Shown here in pieces: positions 44,337 to 53,183 of a stretch of DNA of 64,000 nucleotides. The notes beneath the pieces were generated by a model, which worked only from the letters and a program-made list of their open reading frames with translations, searched no databases and was not told where the DNA came from. The stretch is from Anaerocolumna chitinilytica (lineage in GTDB: Bacteria > Bacillota > Clostridia > Lachnospirales > Lachnospiraceae), in NCBI RefSeq assembly GCF_014218355.1, contig NZ_AP023368.1, positions 1,864,001 to 1,928,000 of the forward strand, read 5' to 3'. Each line of letters starts with the position of its first letter. Within the stretch, counting starts at the first letter, position 1. The translations under genes were made by a program, and so were the position numbers.

Positions 44337-45413
44337 ATGGATCTAACGCATAAGGAAAGTTATAGAAATATGAAAGATATTCGAGAATTAATTTTTAAAG
44401 TTTTTAGCACGATATCAATGGCAGTCATTGTATTTTTCGCAGTATTATTTGTGTGGAAAGGTTATTGGTTTGCAACGCTGCTGTTGTTCATTGCGTTTAT
44501 TCCATTTCCGGTTGCCCTGTATCTGTATCAAAAAGGTCATAAGACTGTTGGGATTTTCATTTCAATTCTAGATGCGATATGGATTGTTCTATTCGAAACC
44601 TTTTTTGTTTTTTCTAATGTAGTGTGTTTCCACTATCAATATTTTGATACCATGGCTATATTATTTTTGATCAGTGACTTATACCAACCAAGACAAAGAA
44701 ATATATCCATTGGTCTTGCAATAGCAATATTTATTTCTTTTTTTATTTGTGAAAATTATGCAAACACACCAATTTTAGATTTTATGCAAGGTATTAATCT
44801 AAATTTATTGAAGCATATAAGTCTCATAATAACTCTGATTGCTATGTTCATAATCTTTTATACCTATTCGATTCAGCTCTCTAGAAAGGAAAAGGTAATG
44901 CAATTCTTAGTTGATCATGATGCGCTGACCGGTACCTTTAATCGGGGATATCTTAATGGAGCAGGGGAAAAATATTTTGCGAATCATCAAATGAATAATA
45001 AGCCTTTTTCTATTATTTTGCTGGACATCGATGATTTTAAGAAGATTAATGACCAATATGGCCATCAATTAGGAGATAGGGTCCTTATAACAATGTCCGA
45101 AACAATTAACCAAAACATACGGCGGAAAGATATATTTGCAAGATATGGCGGTGAAGAATTTGTGATTCTTTTATCTGGTACTAATAACGCAGAGGCCTAT
45201 AATATAGCTGAAAGAATACGTGCTGATATTGAATCACTTAAAATACCCATCAAAGACGGAATGATATCGTTTACAATAAGTATTGGTGTTAGTACACTAA
45301 GCAGACACCATTGGAGCTTTGACCAACTATTGGTTGAAGTGGATCAACTGCTCTATCAATCTAAGAATAATGGCAAGAATCAAACAACGCGTTTACGTGT
45401 AGAACCTATTTAG
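44337..45413 (+). CDS. Membrane diguanylate cyclase (GGDEF)
   Basis: The 358-residue protein has about five to six helices in residues 15-185 and a C-terminal GGDEF domain (about 192-355). The active-site loop is GGEEF at 271-275, with metal-binding LDIDDFKKIND. An inhibitory I-site RRKD precedes GGEEF by five residues, so product feedback is expected. It should make cyclic di-GMP and so tie motility or surface growth to an unknown membrane signal. AAGGAGG precedes ATG 44337. It is monocistronic, bounded by hairpins on both sides, inside the glycan-use island. Confidence 0.92.
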   Translation: MDLTHKESYRNMKDIRELIFKVFSTISMAVIVFFAVLFVWKGYWFATLLLFIAFIPFPVALYLYQKGHKTVGIFISILDAIWIVLFETFFVFSNVVCFHYQYFDTMAILFLISDLYQPRQRNISIGLAIAIFISFFICENYANTPILDFMQGINLNLLKHISLIITLIAMFIIFYTYSIQLSRKEKVMQFLVDHDALTGTFNRGYLNGAGEKYFANHQMNNKPFSIILLDIDDFKKINDQYGHQLGDRVLITMSETINQNIRRKDIFARYGGEEFVILLSGTNNAEAYNIAERIRADIESLKIPIKDGMISFTISIGVSTLSRHHWSFDQLLVEVDQLLYQSKNNGKNQTTRLRVEPI

Positions 45414-45437
45414 TAGATAAATTTATAGTATAAAAAT

Positions 45438-45476
45438 ACAAAGGTATCAGGATAGCATGTCTTGATACCTTTGTTT
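45438..45476 (+). terminator. Terminator of the diguanylate cyclase gene
   Basis: A perfect 12-bp stem (45438-45449 with 45463-45474) with a 13-nt loop is followed by a T-rich stretch. Confidence 0.75.
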
Positions 45477-45617
45477 CAATTTTGGCTTTTATCGCAGTCC
45501 AGCCTGACTCCATCAACTCCAGGTATAGGATAGAATCTTATGTTGCAAGCTTTGGGTTTACAGAATAATAGCACTGACAGATGAGAAGCTTTTACAGAAT
45601 AGCGAAATCGTTTAGTA

Positions 45618-46580
45618 TTACCTTTTCAACCAGCCGGAAGGAAGTTCCTTAATTGGTTCCGGCAGAACGAGTTCCTTTCCGATTATCTCAAATTCGTTTG
45701 CCAGATTATCATCAATTCTGCCTTCTTTATTCGGACTGAGATTAAGGACAAAATTCACATTCATCGTAAAATATTGATGCATTTTCTCTAACGCCCATGA
45801 TGCGCTGACAGGACTTGTAACCGGATCAGAAGCCCGCCAAAACCATGTTCCGGTTAATTTCTGACATAAAACTCCAGGACCTTTAAAATCAGAATAGACA
45901 TCCTGTCCTGCACCATTTTCAAAAAATAAAATATCGGAGCCATCAATGCCTTCTGTCCATCCAATATTCATCAGAAGGCAGTCAGGCTGTAAAGATTTTA
46001 CCAGATCATCGAGCTCTTCAAAGGGAAGCATTTCATAAGAAGGGCCTCCCCAGGGGGCATTCCAACCATCCAAAATCAGGAATGGAATATCACCATAATT
46101 GGTTAGAAGTTCAGTAATCTGTCCTTTTATTATTTTTTTCTGCTCTTCATTACATGATTTTTTGCTGATTCCGGCTGTTAAATCAAGTATAGAGAAGTAT
46201 AACCCAGCTTCAATCCCCACTTTTCGAAAAGCCTTAAGATAGGCAGCCACCACATCTGTCTTATTCGTTGCATTTTTTACGCTATGCTCGGAATAGGCAG
46301 TAGGCCAGGTTGCGAATCCCTCGTGATGTTTAGCGGTATATGCGGCGAATTTACATCCGCCGCTTTTGGCAACGGCAGCCCATTGATCACAGTCCAAATG
46401 TGAAGGATTCCAGTCTTTCTCATCGAAAGGATAAAGTCTGGGCTTATCATTATTCTCACAATCATATTCCCAGTCTTCCATTTCACTTGAATTAAATTGA
46501 ACGGTACTGCTGTTAAAGTGAATGAAGGTTCCTAACCTCATATTGATAAATTGCTTTTGTAGTTCCATTAGTGAAAGCAT
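45618..46580 (-). CDS. Alpha-L-fucosidase-like enzyme, GH29 (catalytic domain only)
   Basis: The 320-residue protein opens with the GH29 region MRLGTFIHF and has the signature TAKHHEGFATWPTAYSEHSV. The nucleophile is Asp171 in LILDGWNAPWGG. It stops after the barrel and lacks the C-terminal beta-sandwich of classical fucosidases, so it belongs to the short GH29 type. No signal peptide is present, so it would act on imported fucosylated oligosaccharides. AAGGAGG precedes ATG 46580. It is divergent from an AraC regulator (46751) that probably controls it. Confidence 0.88.
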   Translation of the reverse strand: MLSLMELQKQFINMRLGTFIHFNSSTVQFNSSEMEDWEYDCENNDKPRLYPFDEKDWNPSHLDCDQWAAVAKSGGCKFAAYTAKHHEGFATWPTAYSEHSVKNATNKTDVVAAYLKAFRKVGIEAGLYFSILDLTAGISKKSCNEEQKKIIKGQITELLTNYGDIPFLILDGWNAPWGGPSYEMLPFEELDDLVKSLQPDCLLMNIGWTEGIDGSDILFFENGAGQDVYSDFKGPGVLCQKLTGTWFWRASDPVTSPVSASWALEKMHQYFTMNVNFVLNLSPNKEGRIDDNLANEFEIIGKELVLPEPIKELPSGWLKR

Positions 46581-46750
46581 ATTCCTACCTCCTTTTTCGA
46601 AATAGTAGCATTTTCCGAAAAGCTAGTAAATAGAAATCATAAAATTCAATAATATTTAATAAGAAATCGTAAAATATCGAAACAACTTGTTAAAGTAAGA
46701 GTATTTTGCTATATTAAGAAATGTACCTACTACATAAAGGAGGTTTCTGT

Positions 46751-47638
46751 TTGAAGCAGAAGAATCTAAATATTAAGAGAGATATAAATAATAAGAAACC
46801 TGATATCTTGATATCAGATTATTATTTAGAAAATAGAGAATTTAATATGTGGGATTGCTATTCGGAACACGAGAGCAGTTTTAATGAACAACTGCATTTT
46901 CATAATTTTTTTGAACTATCCATTATTTACGAGGGAGCCTCAAGGTTTCTTGTAAATGGTGAAGTATTTACCATGGGAATCAGAAGTATGCAGCTTATAC
47001 GTCCATCTGATTATCACAGACAGCTTACGGAAAGCGGCGAACATATTCGATATTATAACCTAATGTTTTCCGCAGCATTTCTTTCAGAACCATTGTTACA
47101 AGAACTTGAAAAGGTACAGCAGCCGTTGTGCGCTACAGTCGGTACTGCTGAATGGGACGATATGCTAAGGCTGCTTAAAAAAATTCATAAAGAGTTTAAA
47201 CAGTCCTCTGAAGATATTCTAAGCCAAATATATATTCGAGCCAATGTAGAAAATCTTTGTATCTATTTATTAAGAAATCAGAAGGCGGAGAATACCATAA
47301 ATCTTCAGATTCCACAGGAGCCGATTCGAAAAGCGGTTTCTTTTATCCAAAAAAACTATCGCAATCCCATACATCTGATTGATGCTGCAAATGCAGCCGG
47401 CTTATCACCAACTTATTTTTCAATGATATTCCATAATACAATGGGGATTAAGTTTTCTGATTATCTGGCAGCATACCGCTTGCAGGTTGCACAACGATAC
47501 CTGCATTCAAGCGATCTTCCAGTCAAGCAAATAGCCGCAGTTTGCGGCTTTTCATCCTACCCATATTTTGTTACCCTATTTAAAGAACACTTCGGATATA
47601 CACCAGGTTCCTGTCGTTCTGATATACAAAAACAATAG
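46751..47638 (+). CDS. AraC-family regulator with cupin sensor
   Basis: TTG 46751 is chosen because AAAGGAGG lies seven bases before it; the ATG at 46721 has no ribosome site. The 295-residue protein has an N-terminal cupin (about 35-115, with LHFHNFFELSIIYEG) and a C-terminal AraC helix-turn-helix pair (about 190-290; IHLIDAANAAGLSPTYFSMIF and VKQIAAVCGFSSYPYFVTLF). Placed back to back with the GH29 gene, it is the likely sugar-responsive activator of fucosidase expression. Confidence 0.9.
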   Translation: MKQKNLNIKRDINNKKPDILISDYYLENREFNMWDCYSEHESSFNEQLHFHNFFELSIIYEGASRFLVNGEVFTMGIRSMQLIRPSDYHRQLTESGEHIRYYNLMFSAAFLSEPLLQELEKVQQPLCATVGTAEWDDMLRLLKKIHKEFKQSSEDILSQIYIRANVENLCIYLLRNQKAENTINLQIPQEPIRKAVSFIQKNYRNPIHLIDAANAAGLSPTYFSMIFHNTMGIKFSDYLAAYRLQVAQRYLHSSDLPVKQIAAVCGFSSYPYFVTLFKEHFGYTPGSCRSDIQKQ

Positions 47639-47656
47639 TAGTCTGTAAATTAATAA

Positions 47657-47700
47657 ATGCATGTATTCAGCTAATATTTATATTAGACAAATACATGCAT
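47657..47700. terminator. Composite hairpin between convergent genes
   Basis: Two nested perfect stems, 11 bp (47657-47667 with 47690-47700) and 7 bp (47671-47677 with 47680-47686), are separated by a 3/3 internal loop. It probably stops transcription from both sides. Confidence 0.65.
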
Positions 47701-47733
47701 AATTTAAGGTTTCAAAAACTATGGTTATTTCTG

Positions 47734-48057
47734 TTAATAACGGCGGTGTCTATTAAACAAATTTCTAAAAAACAGAAGTGTTAAGATATCTCTTACATTA
47801 AAATCACGAAAACGTCTGCGTCGTCTACGGCGGTATCTGCCATCATTTCCGAATTCATCTATCTGCTGACTATCGATCTTATCTAAGACGTAATAATTAT
47901 TTTCTTCATATTGATCTATGAGGCTGTCGACCATATTATTTAGAGTTAAGAGGGACTCTTCACCGTTCATATGGTTGTTGTCGATGATATAATTTACATT
48001 ATCATTTAGCATTGCATAGATTTCAGGGTATTCTTCTGCAAATTCAAGTAATTCCAT
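47734..48057 (-). CDS. Small protein with Arg-rich patch, unknown function (107 aa)
   Basis: ATG 48057 follows AAAGG at seven bases; the frame reaches an ATG at 48096 with no good site. Residues 1-70 are acidic and helical (MELLEFAEEYPEIY), then a patch with seven consecutive Arg at about 77-84 is followed by FRDFNVRDILTLLFFRNLFNRHRRY, a short amphipathic helix with a basic end. The split into acidic head and basic tail suggests binding to nucleic acid or to a coat or membrane surface. No family is recognised. It is monocistronic and convergent with the AraC gene. Confidence 0.65.
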   Translation of the reverse strand: MELLEFAEEYPEIYAMLNDNVNYIIDNNHMNGEESLLTLNNMVDSLIDQYEENNYYVLDKIDSQQIDEFGNDGRYRRRRRRRFRDFNVRDILTLLFFRNLFNRHRRY

Positions 48058-48168
48058 AATATAACCTTTAAGCTTTTTTTTTATTATATGCTTCATGGCG
48101 AAAATTGTTCAATACAAGATTTTTAAATAAATCGCATATCCATGAAAGTATTACTTAGTTCAACAAAA

Positions 48169-49041
48169 CTAGGATATTTCAGTGTCCCCGGAAAACATAG
48201 GTAAATACAAGGAAACATCTTCTTTTCTCATGGCGACAGAGATTTCACGGTAGATTGGAATACGGCTGATCTCTCGTACAGCAATGGAGGGCATTTGAAT
48301 ACCCTTTGCCACAATGGAAGGCAGAAGAGTAATTCCATCCCCACGGCTTACATAACCTAAAAGTGATTCCGTCAAGTCCAGTTCCATAACAATATTAGGG
48401 GTGACTTTCATTTGGTTACATTGTTTGCGGATAGAAGCGCGGATGGTACATGGATCTTTATAGAGTACCAGTCTTTCATGAGTGACGATATCCATAAAAC
48501 TGATGTCTTTCTGTTGAAACAATGGATGAGTTACAGGGAATACCACATAAAGCGGCTCTGTCATGAGGGGAATTACGGCAATATTTTGCTGAGGTTCGGC
48601 ATTAGAGAGCAGTACAATGTCAAACTTTCCATTTTCAAGGCCCTCTACAAGTTCTCGGTTAGAAAGACGGGTATCCACAATCACTTTGTTCTGACCATTT
48701 GCATTCAGACTTTCCATGTAACGGGGAAGAAAATAAGTCACCAGGTTCCCAAGGCCGCCGATGCGAAGCTGGTGAACTTCTTCAAAATTTCTGACATGAT
48801 CAATTGTTCGGTCAAATTCATCCAGTACTCCACTCATTCGTTCATAAAGAAGCATTCCCTGGGGAGTTGGCTCCACACCATCGTAATTTCGATGAAGCAG
48901 TGCACAGCCTAGTTCTTTTTCAAGGCGCTGCACCTGTTTGGAAAGTGACGGCTGTGAGATATAAAGCTGTTCGGAGGCCCGATTTAAGCTGCCGCATCGT
49001 ACAACCTCCAGAAAATATCGTATTTGTTCAAGGCTTATCAT
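48169..49041 (-). CDS. LysR-family transcriptional regulator
   Basis: ATG 49041 is chosen because GGAGG is spaced five bases before it; the ATG at 49053 sits upstream of that site. The 290-residue protein has the LysR winged helix (ISLEQIRYFLEVV, ASEQLYISQPSLSKQVQRLEKELG) and an effector-binding domain. It diverges from the SDR gene at 49342 across a 300-base region, the standard LysR-target arrangement. The inducer is unknown. Confidence 0.9.
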   Translation of the reverse strand: MISLEQIRYFLEVVRCGSLNRASEQLYISQPSLSKQVQRLEKELGCALLHRNYDGVEPTPQGMLLYERMSGVLDEFDRTIDHVRNFEEVHQLRIGGLGNLVTYFLPRYMESLNANGQNKVIVDTRLSNRELVEGLENGKFDIVLLSNAEPQQNIAVIPLMTEPLYVVFPVTHPLFQQKDISFMDIVTHERLVLYKDPCTIRASIRKQCNQMKVTPNIVMELDLTESLLGYVSRGDGITLLPSIVAKGIQMPSIAVREISRIPIYREISVAMRKEDVSLYLPMFSGDTEIS

Positions 49042-49341
49042 ATTATCCTCCATGTGATGCGCTTTCGCGCATACTCAAATGAAAAGTGAGTTATGCATTT
49101 TGGTTATACCCATTATGTACAAAAACAATTAGGCAAACTTATTATCTAAGATTATTATGTAAATAGAAATATATCATAACTCATTCCACTTGTATATATA
49201 CCGATGTCAGTATGTGGAGGATTTTCTCTGAGCTGAGTACAGATATTTTTACTTAGTTTGACGGGGAATCACAGGAGGATATATTTATCGATTTTATTTC
49301 ATTTTAAACAATTAAAACTCAATATGAAAGGAGACTATAAA

Positions 49342-50061
49342 ATGAAAAATCAACTGAGTAAGCAAAGAATATTGGTAATAGGAGGTTCAAAATACTTAGG
49401 CCTTGCGATTGCAAAGGAAGCCAGCGAAGCCGGAGCAGAGGTAGTGATAGGAGCACGTAATCTGGAACAGGCTTCACAGGCGGCAGGGAAGCTTTCTTTT
49501 GCTAGTGCAATTCAGATTGATATAACAGACGAAAGCACGATTGCTTCTGCGGCAGCGAAGCTGGGTCATGTGGACCATGTAGTTATAACTGCATCTGCTC
49601 ACCATAACGTGCCTGTTAAGGACTTGGACCATGCAAAAATCATTACTGCTTTTGAAGCTAAAGTGATTGGCCCGATGTTATTGGCAAAGCACTTTGCTCC
49701 TATTATGCCACCGACAGGTTCCATTCTTTTGTTCTCCGGAGTAGCTGCCTGGACACCATCCGCCGGATATACGGTGATGGGGGTTACCAATGGTGCCGTT
49801 GCTTTTCTGGCTTCCCAGCTGGCGAAAGAACTTGCACCCATACGTGTGAATGCAATTTCTCCGGGAATTACGGATTCCGGTACATGGAACTCTCTAGGAG
49901 AACAGGGCAAAAAGGAATGGCTGGAAAGTATTGCAGGCTCCAGCTTGGTAGGGCGTGCCGGAACAGCCGCTGATATTGCGGATACGGCTCTATGGCTCCT
50001 TAATGCAGGAAATATTACAGGGGAAACCATCCATGTTGAAGGCGGCGCAAGATACGCATAA
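49342..50061 (+). CDS. SDR-family oxidoreductase lacking the catalytic Lys
   Basis: ATG 49342 follows AAAGGAG; the frame is open from 49258 without a better start. The 239-residue protein is a Rossmann-fold short-chain dehydrogenase: GGSKYLGLAIA is the nucleotide loop, LLFSGVAAW gives the Ser, and SAGYTVMG gives the Tyr. The YxxxK motif reads YTVMG, so the usual catalytic Lys is Gly, and activity or mechanism may differ. NAISPGITDSG and the C-terminal GETIHVEGGARYA are normal. It is divergent from a LysR gene that likely controls it, and ends at a strong terminator. Confidence 0.88.
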   Translation: MKNQLSKQRILVIGGSKYLGLAIAKEASEAGAEVVIGARNLEQASQAAGKLSFASAIQIDITDESTIASAAAKLGHVDHVVITASAHHNVPVKDLDHAKIITAFEAKVIGPMLLAKHFAPIMPPTGSILLFSGVAAWTPSAGYTVMGVTNGAVAFLASQLAKELAPIRVNAISPGITDSGTWNSLGEQGKKEWLESIAGSSLVGRAGTAADIADTALWLLNAGNITGETIHVEGGARYA

Positions 50062-50153
50062 CACCTGGGATAATGGTGATAGCGATACTAAATACCATAG
50101 TACTTAATTATAAGGAAAACGAAATCTAGTTCAATATCCGTGAGACAAATATT

Positions 50154-50197
50154 AAGACGCAGAAACGATGAAAAGCCTCATTTCTGCGTCTTTTTCT
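50154..50197 (+). terminator. Terminator of the SDR gene
   Basis: A perfect 12-bp stem (50154-50165 with 50181-50192, 15-nt loop) runs into TTTTTC. The convergent AraC gene ends just beyond. Confidence 0.9.
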
Positions 50198-50212
50198 ATT
50201 TACTATCATTGC

Positions 50213-51058
50213 CTAGTCTGAAATACCCCGCGTTGCAGAAGGAAGTAAATCAGAGGAAGGCAAATTACCCATATGCTTTTTATAGGTCTTTGAAAAATAA
50301 GAAAGATTGTCAAAACCAGACATCAAAGCAGCTTCTTCTACTCCGTACTTACCGCTTTGCAATAATTTTTTTGCATTGTTACATTTTACTATATTAAGAA
50401 AACTTACAGTGGTGTAACCTGTAATTTCCTTAAATATTCGGCAAAAATAATATTTGCTTATGCCAATCTCGGCTGAGATACTTGTAATCGTAATCTCTTG
50501 CGTATAATTGGACTGTATGTAACGGATTGCTTTTTTTATGATTTCTATTTTGTCACTTTTTATCTGTCTGGATAAGGAGGACTCTGCAACTGTGTAATTT
50601 CGATAAAGACTGATGACTAAATCCATGGCTGTTGCCTTTATTTTTGCTTTATACAGGGATTTCCGCAAATGAAATTCCTCATTGATAATCTTAAATTTCT
50701 CTCCCAGCTCATGATCTTGTATCTGCCGTTGAAATACCACTTCACCGGTATCCAGATTAAATTCCTCGCAGAATTTCCGGTCGATAATTAAACAGTAGTA
50801 TTGTGATTCCTCAGCTAGGGTTTGGATATAGTGAACATTATTTGAATTAATCACAATTATTTCATCCTTACCGGCGGTAACACTGGCAGCATCCGCCAGA
50901 ACATTAATAGTTCCATGAAGGATATACAAGATCTCAAGACTTTCATGCCAGTGAGGCAAAAAATTAGACTGATATTTTTGCATCGTATCCAAGTGGAAAA
51001 TAATTGGAAACGATGGGTCCTTGTGTGTATGTGGTTCATAAAAATTATTGGTATTCAT
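50213..51058 (-). CDS. AraC-family regulator with cupin sensor
   Basis: The 281-residue protein has an N-terminal cupin (about 30-100; LPHWHESLEILYILHGT) and a C-terminal AraC helix-turn-helix pair (about 175-272; ITITSISAEIGISKYYFCRIF and VEEAALMSGFDNLSYFSKTY). GAGGA precedes ATG 51058. It is divergent from the isomerase-dehydrogenase operon that starts at 51196 and most likely regulates it in response to the pathway sugar. Confidence 0.9.
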   Translation of the reverse strand: MNTNNFYEPHTHKDPSFPIIFHLDTMQKYQSNFLPHWHESLEILYILHGTINVLADAASVTAGKDEIIVINSNNVHYIQTLAEESQYYCLIIDRKFCEEFNLDTGEVVFQRQIQDHELGEKFKIINEEFHLRKSLYKAKIKATAMDLVISLYRNYTVAESSLSRQIKSDKIEIIKKAIRYIQSNYTQEITITSISAEIGISKYYFCRIFKEITGYTTVSFLNIVKCNNAKKLLQSGKYGVEEAALMSGFDNLSYFSKTYKKHMGNLPSSDLLPSATRGISD

Positions 51059-51195
51059 CAGCAGCTTCCTCTAACAAATCTAATTTGAGCAATATAGTGT
51101 TAATTTACGGCAACTTCATTTCTTTACTTCCTGTCAGTTCAATTATACAATGAGGTTCACAAACAGACAACTTTTTTATGGAAAGGATGGTTATT

Positions 51196-52074
51196 ATGTA
51201 CGATTTCCCAATTGGAGTCATGTTGGATTCCTTTAAACTAAGTACGAAAAATGCTATAGAAAAAGCAGCGCTCCTCGGAGCAAAAGGGCTCCAGATGTAT
51301 GCAACCTCCGGTGAGTACTCCCCGGAAGCATTAACTGGAAGTAAGAGGAAAGAACTTCTTGATATGGTTAAATCCAACGGGCTTATTTTTTCTGCCCTTT
51401 GCGGAGATTTAGGTCACGGCTTCGGCAGTAAAGAGAAAAATCCAGAGCTCATTGAAAAATCAAAACGTATAATGGAGCTGGCAAAAGATTTAGAAACAGA
51501 TATTATCACTACTCATATCGGAGTAATTCCGGCAGATAAGAATCATGAAAGATATAAGATTATGCAGGAGGCCTGCTATACTCTTAGCCGCTATGCAGAT
51601 TCTATGAATGGGCACTTTGCCATTGAGACGGGACCAGAAATTGCAGTTACTTTAAAAGAATTTTTAGATGGACTTAATTCAAAAGGGGTTGCAGTAAATC
51701 TTGATCCAGCTAATTTCGTAATGGTAACGGGAGATGACCCTGTTAAAGCCGTTTATACCTTAAAAGATTACATTGTACACACTCATGCCAAGGACGGCAG
51801 ACGTCTTCAAATAAAAGACCCCGAAATTATCTATAAAATCAAAGAAGAAGTAATTAGTGACATACCGCAGTATGATTTCCTTTCTCAGGAAACAAACCAG
51901 CCTTTTATTGAACTTCCGCTGGGAGAAGGGGATGTTAAATTCAAAGATTACTTAAAGGCATTGGATGATATAGGTTATAGGGGGTTCTTAACAATAGAAC
52001 GTGAAGTTGGGGACAATCCGGAAGAGGATATAAAAAATGCAGTTACTTTTCTGAATAGGATGAAAAGTTTATAG
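51196..52074 (+). CDS. Sugar phosphate isomerase/epimerase (AP-endonuclease-2-like TIM barrel)
   Basis: ATG 51196 follows AAAGGATGG; an ATG six codons upstream overlaps that site. The 292-residue protein is of the xylose-isomerase-like TIM-barrel group (IolE/IolI/hydroxypyruvate isomerase relatives), with metal-ligand style segments AIETGPE, NLDPAN, HTHAKDG and TIEREVG. It probably isomerises or epimerises a keto-sugar or inositol derivative. It heads an operon with a Gfo/Idh/MocA dehydrogenase and a second isomerase, regulated by the divergent AraC protein. Confidence 0.85.
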   Translation: MYDFPIGVMLDSFKLSTKNAIEKAALLGAKGLQMYATSGEYSPEALTGSKRKELLDMVKSNGLIFSALCGDLGHGFGSKEKNPELIEKSKRIMELAKDLETDIITTHIGVIPADKNHERYKIMQEACYTLSRYADSMNGHFAIETGPEIAVTLKEFLDGLNSKGVAVNLDPANFVMVTGDDPVKAVYTLKDYIVHTHAKDGRRLQIKDPEIIYKIKEEVISDIPQYDFLSQETNQPFIELPLGEGDVKFKDYLKALDDIGYRGFLTIEREVGDNPEEDIKNAVTFLNRMKSL

Positions 52075-52083
52075 GAGGAAATG

Positions 52084-53142
52084 ATGGAAAAAATTAAAAT
52101 CGGAATTATCGGTACAGGTTCTATCTCCGAGCAGCATATAGAAGCTTATAAGAACAATGAAAACGTTGAATTATACGCCTTTTGTGATATAAATGAAGAA
52201 CGTCTGAAATTTATGGCGGACAAATATAAGGTTAAGCGTACTTTTACTGATATGAATGAGATGCTGAGTCTGAAAGAGGTTGATGCGGTCAGTGTATGCA
52301 CCTGGAACTCAGCACATGCACCCTGTACCATTGCAGCTTTAAATGCAGGCAAACATGTACTCTGTGAAAAGCCTATGTCTGTATCTCAAGAAGATGCACA
52401 GGCCATGAAAGAGGCAGCCGAAAAAAACTCCAAATTGCTGATGATTGGATTTGTCAGACGTTATGGAAATGACTGCGGTATATTAAAGGAATTTATTGAA
52501 TCCGATTATTTCGGTGAGATCTATTATGCAAAAGCAACTTATCTGAGGCGGAATGGGAATCCAGGAGGCTGGTTCGGTGATAAGTCACGTTCAGGAGGAG
52601 GTCCGTTAATAGATTTGGGAGTCCATGTAATTGATCTTGTTCGATTTTTAATGGGTAATCCGAAACCTGTTTCCGTATATGGCACCACCTTTAAGAAGCT
52701 GGATGACAGAAGAAACATTAAAGGAAAGAAGCAGTATATTGCCTCAAGAACTACCAATAATGATATATGTGATGTGGAGGATTTAGCAAGTGCTATGATA
52801 CGCTTTGATAATGGTGCGGTCCTTTCCATTGAAGCAAGCTTTAGTTTGAATATCAAGAAAGATGAAGGAAAAATAGAGCTTTTCGGTACAAAGGGTGGAG
52901 CCAAACTGGATCCGGAACTGGAACTTTACACGGAGGTCAACGATTACCTGGCCGATGTTAAATTAGATGCACAGACCTCATTAAGTTTCGACGGCTTGTT
53001 TGCCAAGGAAATTGATCACTTTGTATCTTGTATCACCGATCAGATACCCTGTAAATCACCTGCTCAGGATGGCATTGAAATCATGGCGATATTGGACGCA
53101 ATTTATAAATCCGCCGCAACAGGTCATGAAGTGATTTTATAA
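52084..53142 (+). CDS. Gfo/Idh/MocA-family NAD(P)-dependent dehydrogenase
   Basis: The second of two adjacent ATG codons (52084) gives the better spacing to TAGGAGG. The 352-residue enzyme has a Rossmann domain (IGIIGTGSISEQHIEAY), the catalytic-type EKPMS segment, GGPLIDLGVHVIDLVRFLMG, and a C-terminal beta-sheet domain. It would oxidise a sugar, inositol or sugar acid at a ring hydroxyl with NAD(P). It lies between two TIM-barrel isomerase genes with gaps of 9 and 41 bases, so dehydrogenation and isomerisation are probably successive steps of one pathway. Confidence 0.9.
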   Translation: MEKIKIGIIGTGSISEQHIEAYKNNENVELYAFCDINEERLKFMADKYKVKRTFTDMNEMLSLKEVDAVSVCTWNSAHAPCTIAALNAGKHVLCEKPMSVSQEDAQAMKEAAEKNSKLLMIGFVRRYGNDCGILKEFIESDYFGEIYYAKATYLRRNGNPGGWFGDKSRSGGGPLIDLGVHVIDLVRFLMGNPKPVSVYGTTFKKLDDRRNIKGKKQYIASRTTNNDICDVEDLASAMIRFDNGAVLSIEASFSLNIKKDEGKIELFGTKGGAKLDPELELYTEVNDYLADVKLDAQTSLSFDGLFAKEIDHFVSCITDQIPCKSPAQDGIEIMAILDAIYKSAATGHEVIL

Positions 53143-53183
53143 GGGGTTTATTTTAATACTTTTTATTGGAAAGGTTTAAATTT

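Noticed and set aside
48412..48912. 166-codon antisense frame inside the LysR gene
   Set aside because: Shadow of a certain LysR gene; composition is unlike a real protein.
49258..49341. 28-codon upstream extension of the SDR protein
   Set aside because: AAAGGAG precedes ATG 49342 and the Rossmann fold starts directly after it.
49599..50030. 143-codon antisense frame inside the SDR gene
   Set aside because: Shadow frame opposite a conserved SDR domain with no initiation signal.
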